Assembly: GCA_948436975.1 (NCBI GenBank)
Contig: CAOJJB010000004.1
Coordinates: 48,858-112,857 of the forward strand
DNA length: 64,000 nucleotides
DNA from: an uncultured Clostridium sp.
GTDB lineage: Bacteria; Bacillota; Clostridia; TANB77; CAG-508
Reading direction: 5' to 3'
The notes under the pieces are model-generated. The model was not told where the DNA came from and did no database searches. It saw only the letters and a program-made list of their open reading frames with translations. Shown here piece after piece: positions 18,022 to 25,083 of the stretch (positions are counted from its first letter, which is position 1; each line of letters opens with the position of its first letter). The translations under genes and the position numbers were made by a program.

Positions 18022-18655
18022 CTATTGAATCCTCCTTTAATAAGAATATTAATTTAACAATCTCACATATTAAACCATTTATAATAAAAATTATCCAAGT
18101 TATATGCCATGCCATTGTTGTAAAGCTTACTAAAAAATATATTACTACACATATAGCTCCAATAATAGAATTAATTTCTTTTATAATTATTTTCTCCCTC
18201 TTTTCTTCTTTTGTTTCTTCAAATTTTGGAACTGATATAAAGTGTTTAATTATTCGTGCTGTTGGCCAGGCAATAACACATAAGAATATTGATACTATTA
18301 TTATTTCATTAATTTTTATCATATCTATTGCTACTATAAAAATTGCTACAGCCACTATATAAGTAAATACAGATGTACTTATAATTTCTGCTGTTTTTCT
18401 TTTTACTTCTTCTTTTGTAAGTCCTTTTTCACTTTCATTTTTTACATTTTCTTCTGTTTTTCTTCCCTTTAATAATTCTTCTGTACTTATTTCAAATAAT
18501 TCACAAAGTGGTACTATTTTATCAAAGTCTGGTGTACTTTGATTTGTTTCCCACTTTGACACAGTTTGTCTTGTTACATTTAATTTATCTGCAACTTCTT
18601 CTTGTGATAAATTTTTCTTTTTTCTTAATTCAAATAATTTTTCTCCTATATTCAT
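18011..18655 (-). CDS. XRE-family regulator with C-terminal membrane domain
   Basis: A 214-residue protein. An N-terminal helix-turn-helix (1-60: LRKKKNLSQEEVADKLNVTR, then QTVSKWETNQSTPDFDKIV) is of the XRE type. About four hydrophobic segments (90-112, 117-137, 160-180, 183-205) place it in the membrane. Such membrane-tethered XRE proteins are thought to couple a membrane signal to DNA binding. It is the first gene of a two-gene operon with the DUF4097 protein, overlapping it by 11 bases. Target sites are not apparent. Confidence 0.85.
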   Translation of the reverse strand: MNIGEKLFELRKKKNLSQEEVADKLNVTRQTVSKWETNQSTPDFDKIVPLCELFEISTEELLKGRKTEENVKNESEKGLTKEEVKRKTAEIISTSVFTYIVAVAIFIVAIDMIKINEIIIVSIFLCVIAWPTARIIKHFISVPKFEETKEEKREKIIIKEINSIIGAICVVIYFLVSFTTMAWHITWIIFIINGLICEIVKLIFLLKEDSIDEK

Positions 18656-18792
18656 TTTTACACCTTTCCCTTTCTGTTAAAAATTATACTTTTTTTACAA
18701 GTTGCATTCTACCAATTATAGTTTGAAATTTGTCAACTAAAATTAACATACTTGTATTTTCAATAGTTATAGCTATTTTATTATTATATCAA

Positions 18793-18820
18793 AAGTGGCA
18801 CTTTATATAAAGTACCACTT
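18793..18820 (-). terminator. Hairpin terminator of the NlpC/P60-like gene
   Basis: AAGTGGCACTTTAT / ATAAAGTACCACTT form a 14-base stem with one mismatch and almost no loop, 8 bases after the stop at 18828. Confidence 0.7.
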
Positions 18821-18827
18821 AATATTT

Positions 18828-19400
18828 TTATATACATATGTTGCTTAATGGACAAAAATGTTCATTAACTAACATCCTTGATGGAACATAATCTTTTAGT
18901 TTTCCTTGATATACTAATTTTATATTATCTAATTTTTTGAAATCTTCTGGTTTTATTATATCTGGTAAATTTGTTTCTATACCTGATCTTTCTATTACAT
19001 ATTTTACAAATTCTGCACAATAAAATGAATTATCAAACTTTATTCTTTTGTGCAATCCTACTGCAAATAGTCCTATAATATTAAATTTGTGTAATTCTTT
19101 ATTGTTTTTTATATAATTTATTAAACTTTTTATATTTTCATATTCTGTATCGTCTATTTCTAATGAATATATTTTGGTTTGTGTATTTTTGAATCTTTTA
19201 AATGTTCCATATTTTATACTTTCATGTACAAATCCTCCAAAAAATGGGTTATATGGATTTAATCTTCCAAAACTATACATCTTTTTTAATTCTTTATCTA
19301 ATGAAATTGATACATGTGTAAATTCATCTTTTGTATATGTTCTTATTATTCTAGACAATACTGTTCCAGTATGTGTTAATACTAAATATATTTGCTTCAT
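18828..19400 (-). CDS. YiiX/NlpC-P60-like (permuted papain-fold) protein
   Basis: A 190-residue protein without signal peptide. The segment EFTHVSISLD supplies a His and SFYCAEFVKYVIE a Cys, in the His-before-Cys order of circularly permuted NlpC/P60 proteins (YiiX/YycO-like). Those enzymes cleave or transfer amide or ester bonds on peptidoglycan or lipids. Two further motifs typical of this group are TGTVLSRIIR at the N-terminus and the aromatic-rich NPYNPFFGGFVHE. The lack of a signal peptide suggests a cytoplasmic or membrane-side location. It is monocistronic. The substrate cannot be told from sequence. Confidence 0.7.
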   Translation of the reverse strand: MKQIYLVLTHTGTVLSRIIRTYTKDEFTHVSISLDKELKKMYSFGRLNPYNPFFGGFVHESIKYGTFKRFKNTQTKIYSLEIDDTEYENIKSLINYIKNNKELHKFNIIGLFAVGLHKRIKFDNSFYCAEFVKYVIERSGIETNLPDIIKPEDFKKLDNIKLVYQGKLKDYVPSRMLVNEHFCPLSNICI

Positions 19401-19591
19401 TTCTTCTCCTTTGCTGTTTTATTTATTGATATTTTAATTGTATTTATTATATTATATCACAATTTTTTTTATATAGAATATTTTTATAAAATATTAATAT
19501 AAAATTAATAAATAACAAAAAACTACTTTTTTATTGAAATATTATGTAAAATATATTATAATTGTTTGGGATTGTAAATTTACTAATTAAT

Positions 19592-19648
19592 TCAGAGAGA
19601 AATTTTACTCTGATCGATACCTATTAAACAGAAGGGAGTGATTCTATA
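19592..19648 (+). promoter_or_regulatory. Structured leader of the foreign-looking gene
   Basis: Hairpin TCAGAG/CTCTGA (19592-19613) is followed by CGATAC (19615-19620), which can pair with GTATCG just inside the coding start (19651-19656). It could instead pair ATACCT with AGGTAT (19657-19662). The ribosome site GAAGGGAG (19631-19638) lies in the loop of both alternatives, so translation could be modulated. Confidence 0.35.
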
Positions 19649-20302
19649 GTGTATCGAGGTATTCCAAGCAAAAAAAAGATTAACACACGGAAAATTCCAA
19701 AAAGAAAGCCCTGCAGGTATGGAAAATACTTTCAGAAGTTACAAGAGCAGGAAAAAGCCAACACTTTCTATTGGGAAAATGTTTTAGAAACATTGACCAA
19801 TATGAAAAAAGACCTTGAAACTTTAGGTAATGTACCAAAAAAGTCTGTCGATGCAATTAAATACACAGTGGAATTATTTAATATTGTCTCATTGTATCAA
19901 GACATGCTTGAAGGTGAAATTAAAAAGTGTCCTGCAAAAAAATATGATTATATTTCAATATTTAATGAATGCATGTTTTTTGCTGGTAGACACACTGCCG
20001 ATGAACGTTTCGAGCTTAAGAACTTTGGTGAAGTTCCTTATTGGAACATAACTGCTGTTGGTGAAAATGTTACAATGAGTAACCTTATGTTAGGTGGAGA
20101 ATTCGGAACTGTTCCTCGTCCAGCATCATATTGGATAAAGCTTTCAAAAAGCAAAAAATGTCAGGTACCTATATCTGGTAAAGTATCAAAATATTCTTCA
20201 CCTATGTGGATGACTGATGCACTTGTAAAGTATCTTATCTATGGCTTTTCTAAAGATCTTGTAAAAGATTTATTGGAAAGCATTGATCAAATTTTGGCTT
20301 AA
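19649..20302 (+). CDS. Unknown protein with foreign codon usage
   Basis: A 217-residue protein starting with GTG; the ribosome site GAAGGGAG lies 10 bases upstream. I recognise no family. The N-terminus is very basic (residues 1-25, many Lys and Arg), the middle mostly helical (30-95), and the C-terminal half has aromatic and Gly-rich stretches (NFGEVPYWNITAVGENV, GTVPRPASYWIKL). No signal peptide or membrane segment is seen. Codon choice (CGG, CGT, CGA, CCC, AGC, GAG) and base composition, especially in the first 200 bases, differ from neighbours, so recent transfer is likely. It holds one of the few in-frame CGG codons (19688-19690). It is a lone gene with its own leader and terminator, like a cargo gene. 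Confidence 0.75.
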   Translation: MYRGIPSKKKINTRKIPKRKPCRYGKYFQKLQEQEKANTFYWENVLETLTNMKKDLETLGNVPKKSVDAIKYTVELFNIVSLYQDMLEGEIKKCPAKKYDYISIFNECMFFAGRHTADERFELKNFGEVPYWNITAVGENVTMSNLMLGGEFGTVPRPASYWIKLSKSKKCQVPISGKVSKYSSPMWMTDALVKYLIYGFSKDLVKDLLESIDQILA

Positions 20303-20331
20303 ATAAATAACTAGAAAATATGGAATTTTTT

Positions 20332-20390
20332 AATCAAAGGCTAGAAATTAAGGTCCTACACCTCTATTTCTAGCTCTTTGATTTTTGTTT
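20332..20390 (+). terminator. Hairpin terminator of the foreign-looking gene
   Basis: Arms AATCAAAGGCTAGAAAT and ATTTCTAGCTCTTTGATT pair with small mismatches around a loop, followed by T5GT3. It is 30 bases after the stop codon. Confidence 0.75.
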
Positions 20391-20402
20391 ATATAACTTT
20401 TA

Positions 20403-22430
20403 TTAATTATTCAAATTTAGTTTTTTTACTTCTTCTAATGTATTTAAATTATATGAAATAATTTCGAAATCTGATGTTGTATATAAAGTATCTTCTATAT
20501 AAATTACTCTATCTATATTTGTTTTATAATCATTTTTTTGTAAAATCTCTCCATACTTTTCAAATCCATTATCTAAATTAATTTTAAAGATAACAAATCC
20601 ATTTTTATATTCACTATATCTTTTATCTCGCATATTTATTGGAAATCCTATTAAATCTCTATTTTTATTGTAAAATAATACTTTATGATTATTAGTTATA
20701 TTTGAATTTGCATAATCTTCTCCAATATCAATGCTAAACATTTCTTTTGGATTTTCCAAATCTGATACATCGAACATAGACATTTTCATATTAGTATTTA
20801 TAATTCCACCATATTTATTTTGTTCTGTATTATAACCTATTCCTATTATATGTGTTTCATCATATGGATGCAAATATGAACTATATCCTGGAATTTTTAA
20901 TTCTCCTTTTATTGTTGGTTTTGTAGGATCAGATAAATCAATAACAAATAATGGATCTATTTGCTGAAATGTTACTACATATCCTATTTTCCCCATAAAT
21001 CTTACAGAATATATTGATTCACCTTCAGCAAAATTTTCAATTTTTCCTATTTGTTGTAAATTTTCATCTAAAATTACTAAATTATTTGATTTTTCATCTG
21101 TACCTTCTATAATATCCATTTCTTCTAATACATCAGTTACAATATTTTTATTTTTTCTTACTGTGGTTGCTATTCTTAAATTATTATCATATTCATCCAT
21201 TGAAAACTGATTATTTATATATCCATCTACTTCCCCTTTACATTGTAATCTAATTTCTGAATTTTCTATATTAAATTTATATATGATTGTTTTACAATTG
21301 TTAAAATTGTAGCTTCCATCATAAGATGTTTGAGTTATATATAGATTTTTTTCACTAGCATATATATTATCACTTGCTCCAAAAAAAGTTTCTACTTTTA
21401 CTTCATCATTATTATTAATATTAAAACCACCAACTAACAAATAATTATAATTATTTGTATCTTTAAAATAAGCTATATCTGTACATTCTATTGTTTGAGT
21501 TTGCTTTTCTCTTGCTGTATCTGATTGTAATGGCAAAATATCTTCATCTTTTAAATCATTACTATAATATACAAGTTTTGTACTTATAAAGTATATATCA
21601 TCTTCTATCATCCTTGAATTAATATAACTACCTTCTAATGCCACTTCTCTAAACAATTTAGGAGTTTCTTTGTTAGAAACATCATATATAATAGCTTTTG
21701 CCATTTTTTTGTCTTTAATTTCTATATAATCATTCATAATATCTTGTTCATTTCTTTTACTTTTTTCAGTAGTATATTCATAATAATTTCCAAGAACAAT
21801 TAATTTATCTTTATTTATATAAATTTCATTTGGTGAAAATGTTTTTTTGTTTTCATTACTATAATCTATTATTGAAATTATTTCTAATATATCTGATTTT
21901 ACTATATATATTTTATTATTTGTAACATAATAAATATAATCTCCATCTGTTTTTACTATATCAGCTTCATCTACATTTTCAACCTGTATATTTGTAGTTG
22001 AATAATCACTAATAATTTCACTTTCTTCAACTTTAGACATCTCTTTACTATTTCCATTAAAAGTATCTGTAGTAATTATATCTATTTCTTGTGTTGCAAA
22101 TTCTGATACAGTTGATTTATTATGCATATTATTATTTTGTTTTAATGCTTTTCTTAATTCTTCCATATTTTGAAATCTTGGTAAAATATTTGTTTGCGTA
22201 ATAGTTTCTTTATTCTTAGGAACAGCTGCAATATCATCTATATTTTTATTATCTAATTTTACAAATATTCCTGAACATATAATCAAAAATACTGCTACTG
22301 CTGATAAATATTTTAAATAATAAATCTTTTTATTTGTTTTTGTATTTTTTATTTTTTCAAAAGTTTCATTTTTAATTTTATCACTTACATGAATTTGATC
22401 TAATGCTTTTTTATAATTATCTTTATTCAT
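20403..22430 (-). CDS. Membrane anti-sigma-like protein with beta-propeller domain
   Basis: A 675-residue protein from the ATG at 22430, preferred over the TTG at 22436 because GGAGG is 8 bases away. The cytoplasmic N-terminus (1-38) is followed by one membrane helix (about 40-58) and a large outside domain. That domain has the hallmark opening VDEADIVKTDGDYIYYV (about 155-171) of the PF09826 'beta propeller' family. Short blades end in repeated hydrophobic-Asp motifs (VIDLSDPTKPTIKGELKI, FDVSDLENPKEM). The gene overlaps the ECF sigma gene by 8 bases. The topology and pairing suggest it is the cognate anti-sigma factor or sensor, with the propeller as an extracytoplasmic signal-binding part. 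The anti-sigma role is inferred from context; no zinc motif is visible. Confidence 0.8.
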   Translation of the reverse strand: MNKDNYKKALDQIHVSDKIKNETFEKIKNTKTNKKIYYLKYLSAVAVFLIICSGIFVKLDNKNIDDIAAVPKNKETITQTNILPRFQNMEELRKALKQNNNMHNKSTVSEFATQEIDIITTDTFNGNSKEMSKVEESEIISDYSTTNIQVENVDEADIVKTDGDYIYYVTNNKIYIVKSDILEIISIIDYSNENKKTFSPNEIYINKDKLIVLGNYYEYTTEKSKRNEQDIMNDYIEIKDKKMAKAIIYDVSNKETPKLFREVALEGSYINSRMIEDDIYFISTKLVYYSNDLKDEDILPLQSDTAREKQTQTIECTDIAYFKDTNNYNYLLVGGFNINNNDEVKVETFFGASDNIYASEKNLYITQTSYDGSYNFNNCKTIIYKFNIENSEIRLQCKGEVDGYINNQFSMDEYDNNLRIATTVRKNKNIVTDVLEEMDIIEGTDEKSNNLVILDENLQQIGKIENFAEGESIYSVRFMGKIGYVVTFQQIDPLFVIDLSDPTKPTIKGELKIPGYSSYLHPYDETHIIGIGYNTEQNKYGGIINTNMKMSMFDVSDLENPKEMFSIDIGEDYANSNITNNHKVLFYNKNRDLIGFPINMRDKRYSEYKNGFVIFKINLDNGFEKYGEILQKNDYKTNIDRVIYIEDTLYTTSDFEIISYNLNTLEEVKKLNLNN

Positions 22431-22899
22431 TTTCAAAACCTCCTTTTAATTTGTCTTTTAACATTTCTCTTGCTCTTGATAACCAAGTCTTTATAGTATT
22501 TTCATTTATTTTCATTAAACTAGCTATTTCTTTTACTTTATATCCTTCATAATACAGTAAATATATTACAGTTTTATAATTTTTAGGAAGTTCATTTACA
22601 ATAGTAAATACATCATTTTCTTCTTTATTTTCAAATATTATATCTTCATCTAAATATACTATTTTTTTATTCCAATTATTGTTTTTCATATTTTTAGTTA
22701 AATTTATTGTAACTCTAATAAACCATGATTTTTCATGTTCACTATTTTCAAATATTGGCATTTTTTCACTAAATTTAACAAATACATCTTGAAATATATC
22801 TTCTGCATTTTCAACAGTACCACATCTGGTTAGCGCTATTCTATATACCATATCTGCGTACTTTTCTATTATTTCTTTAATATAATTTTCGTTTTGCAT
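22423..22899 (-). CDS. ECF-type RNA polymerase sigma factor
   Basis: A 158-residue sigma-70 family member with region 2 (YADMVYRIALTRCGTVENAE, then DIFQDVFVKF) and region 4 (LPKNYKTVIYLLYYEGYKVK, then EIASLMKINENTIKTWLSRA). The length is typical of ECF factors. A GGAGG ribosome site is 6 bases before the start. Immediately upstream is a TGAAACC-type -35 (22945-22951) with a GTATTT -10, the pattern many ECF factors recognise, so it probably drives its own transcription. It is coupled to the beta-propeller membrane protein downstream. Confidence 0.93.
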   Translation of the reverse strand: MQNENYIKEIIEKYADMVYRIALTRCGTVENAEDIFQDVFVKFSEKMPIFENSEHEKSWFIRVTINLTKNMKNNNWNKKIVYLDEDIIFENKEENDVFTIVNELPKNYKTVIYLLYYEGYKVKEIASLMKINENTIKTWLSRAREMLKDKLKGGFENE

Positions 22900-22922
22900 A
22901 AATAAACCTCCTATTTACTATA

Positions 22923-22951
22923 AATACAAATTAAAATAGGTTTTGGTTTCA
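22923..22951 (-). promoter_or_regulatory. Candidate ECF-sigma autoregulated promoter
   Basis: Minus strand: TGAAACC (complement of 22945-22951), about 16-17 bases, then GTATTT (complement of 22923-22928), about 10 bases before the sigma gene's ribosome site. AAC-containing -35 boxes are characteristic of ECF promoters. The cognate match is inferred. Confidence 0.45.
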
Positions 22952-22989
22952 AAAAATTTTTTTTAGTTATCAGAATTTTTTATAAAAAT

Positions 22990-23232
22990 TTATTTAACTA
23001 ATATATTTTTAATTTTTGAAATTATATAATGACTACCACCACTACTATTATTTTGACTATTTTCTACCATTCCTACTATTAATAAATTCCCCTCTGTACA
23101 GTTTAATGTTATACAATTGTATTTTTTTGATTTTCTTTGTCTTTATATATATGTATTTACTCCAAATATTACTGCAATAATTAATGATATAATTATTACT
23201 AAAAAAATTATTATTTTTACTTTTTTACTCAT
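22990..23232 (-). pseudogene. Broken small membrane protein gene (in-frame TAA)
   Basis: From an ATG at 23232 with an AGAGG ribosome site, the frame encodes a basic start and membrane helix (residues 5-23, KIIIFLVIIISLIIAVIFGV). It hits TAA at codon 30 (23143-23145), then continues open in the same frame for 50 codons (for example ITLNCTEGNLLIVGMVENSQ) to a TAA at 22990. Total 80 sense codons if read through. It is either a decayed gene or a 29-residue peptide followed by unrelated sequence. It sits between a repeat copy and the sigma gene. I do not recognise a family. Confidence 0.5.
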
Positions 23233-23364
23233 TAAAATACCTCTTTTCATTAAAATATATTTATATTATAATATATAATTTTTTATATTTATATATTTAT
23301 TTAAAAAATAACCTGCATTTTCACTTTCCAATATATCAAATTTTATATATTAGTTTATTAGTAT

Positions 23365-23526
23365 AGAACAATAGTGGACAATATATAATCTGTAAAAGCC
23401 AAAACTATATTGAATTGTCCACGTCATTGTTCGAAGCGCCAAATTTATGAAATAAATTTGTGTGCAAATGTTGGCGTAAGCCTTTATTTAATAGGAAGTC
23501 CAAAGGACTTTCTTATTAAATAAAAA
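23365..23526. repeat. 162-bp structured intergenic repeat, copy A
   Basis: Matches 40804-40965 at 157 of 162 positions by my alignment. Three consecutive hairpins: (1) GAACAAT..TGGACAAT with ATTGTCCA..ATTGTTC, about 67 bases; (2) CGCCAA / TTGGCG enclosing AAATTTAT / ATAAATTT; (3) TTTATTTAATAGGAAGTCC with its complement across AAA. It has no coding potential. It lies between the terminator of the VanZ-like gene and the region upstream of the broken gene and sigma operon. The 700-base region 22900-23596 otherwise holds the broken gene, the sigma promoter and the terminator. Confidence 0.9.
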
Positions 23527-23564
23527 AATTAGTTATATTAACTTAATATATAACTAACTTTTTT
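23522..23564 (-). terminator. Hairpin terminator of the VanZ-like gene
   Basis: AAAAAATTAGTTATAT pairs with ATATATAACTAACTTTTTT with minor mismatches. It lies 30-70 bases beyond the stop codon at 23597, at the edge of repeat copy A. Confidence 0.6.
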
Positions 23565-23596
23565 ATTTAATATTTAATAATTTGTTGTTTACATCT

Positions 23597-24241
23597 TTAA
23601 TATTCATAATAAAATAATTTTCTAATAATATTTTTCACAGCTTTAATTTTTATTACAATATATGTAATTATCGCTCCAATTATGTTTAAAATAATGTCAT
23701 CTATATCTGCTGAACCAGTACAAGTTAAATATTGAGTTACTTCTATTGAGAAAATTATAATTAAATTTAATATTGAAAAAGATACTATATTTTTTATTTT
23801 TTTCTTAAATAATATTGGTACAAAAAATCCCATAGGCATAAATAAAACTATATTTACTCCTATATTTATAAAAACAATTATAGGATTAATATAATTATTT
23901 CTAAAAGCTTTTATATATCTATTTATTGTTGCAAAAGGTTCTAAATTTACCATTCTAAAACCATTTCTATAATTTATATTAAAAAATAATACATATGTTA
24001 GAAATAGACAATAAATTATAAATAAACTTTTTAATTCTAAAATAAAAATTTTACTTTTTTGGTTTATATCTTTCTCTTTTATTATTTTTAAAATCATATC
24101 AAAAATCAATATTACACTGGGAATAATAAAAGAAAGAATAGTAATTCTAGTTGATAAATAAATATTAGGAATTAACATTACAAAAATGTTAATTCCTATT
24201 AAAACTATTGATATTATTGTTATGATTTTACTTGATTTCAT
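23597..24241 (-). CDS. VanZ-like family membrane protein
   Basis: A membrane protein of 214 residues from the ATG at 24241. The upstream ATG at 24250 lies only 1-2 bases from the AAAGGAG ribosome site, too close to use. It has five to six hydrophobic segments. VanZ hallmarks are VNLEPFATINRYI after the second segment, IGVNIVLFMPMGFFVPILF and FSIEVTQYLTCTGSADIDDI, followed by a last helix with the asparagine of DDIILNIIGA. VanZ is linked to low-level teicoplanin resistance, but most family members have no known role. It follows the phosphotransferase gene closely and probably shares its transcript. Confidence 0.88.
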   Translation of the reverse strand: MKSSKIITIISIVLIGINIFVMLIPNIYLSTRITILSFIIPSVILIFDMILKIIKEKDINQKSKIFILELKSLFIIYCLFLTYVLFFNINYRNGFRMVNLEPFATINRYIKAFRNNYINPIIVFINIGVNIVLFMPMGFFVPILFKKKIKNIVSFSILNLIIIFSIEVTQYLTCTGSADIDDIILNIIGAIITYIVIKIKAVKNIIRKLFYYEY

Positions 24242-24256
24242 TAGTAGCATTCTCCT

Positions 24257-25018
24257 TTATTGATAATCTATAACATCAATCCATTTATTTAAAAATTCTT
24301 GTTCTTCTGCTATATTTTTAGCTTTTTGTGCAGCAGCTACTATTGGTATCCATCTTTGAATATTATCAATTCCTATACCACTTTTTTCTGAAAATAATTT
24401 TAAGTATTTTTCTGATAAGTCATCTTTTCCTTCTAATTTAAACATTAAATAAGTTCTAGCAGCATCTGATGAAGCATTACCTTGTGTAACATGTGCCCAA
24501 TCTATTATATATGCTGTTCCATCTTCTTTTATTATTATATTACTTGGATTATAATCCCCATGACATACTTTTGTATGATCTTTCATTCCATCTAGTCTTT
24601 GTTGTAATTCATATCTTGCATCATTACTTAAATCTTGTGTTTCATTTATTAATCTTTTATATTTATCTTTCATTCTATTTAATAATGGAACACTTTTTGA
24701 TAATATTTCTAATTGTATATCTACAAATTTATTTATATATTCATCTTCTTTGTTTGGATTTTCTTGCATTAATTTATCAAGTGGTGTACCTTCAATATGT
24801 TCTGATACTATAGCCCATCTATTATTTATTTTAGTTATTTCTATAAGTTTTGGAACATTCAAATCTGTTCCTTCTTCAATTCTTGTTTGATTTAATGCTT
24901 CATTTAGTATATTAGATTTTGAATAATTTTCAACAAATAATTTTATTGTTTTATCTCCATCTTTATAAACTGTTTTTGTTTTTCTTTCCATTATTGGAGT
25001 ATCTAAATTAAATTCCAT
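24257..25018 (-). CDS. Aminoglycoside/choline-kinase-like phosphotransferase
   Basis: A 253-residue APH-fold kinase. The catalytic loop is VCHGDYNPSNIII (about 155-167) and the metal-binding Asp is in YIIDWAHVTQG. A glycine-poor N-terminal lobe with TKTVYKDGDKTIKLF precedes it, and VSEHIEGTPLDKLM forms the hinge. The family phosphorylates small molecules (antibiotics, choline, sugars); residues do not allow the substrate to be named, and resistance should not be assumed. It lies directly upstream of the VanZ-like gene and downstream of adhE. Confidence 0.85.
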   Translation of the reverse strand: MEFNLDTPIMERKTKTVYKDGDKTIKLFVENYSKSNILNEALNQTRIEEGTDLNVPKLIEITKINNRWAIVSEHIEGTPLDKLMQENPNKEDEYINKFVDIQLEILSKSVPLLNRMKDKYKRLINETQDLSNDARYELQQRLDGMKDHTKVCHGDYNPSNIIIKEDGTAYIIDWAHVTQGNASSDAARTYLMFKLEGKDDLSEKYLKLFSEKSGIGIDNIQRWIPIVAAAQKAKNIAEEQEFLNKWIDVIDYQ

Positions 25019-25083
25019 AATTATTGATTATTCCCTTCTTTTCATTTTTTGAGATTACATATAAATTCTAATTTATACGTATT

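Noticed and set aside
23365-23526. Repeat copy A as a riboswitch or T-box leader
   Set aside because: I find no T-box, SAM, FMN or other known riboswitch signature, and the element lies upstream of the predicted promoters rather than in a leader.
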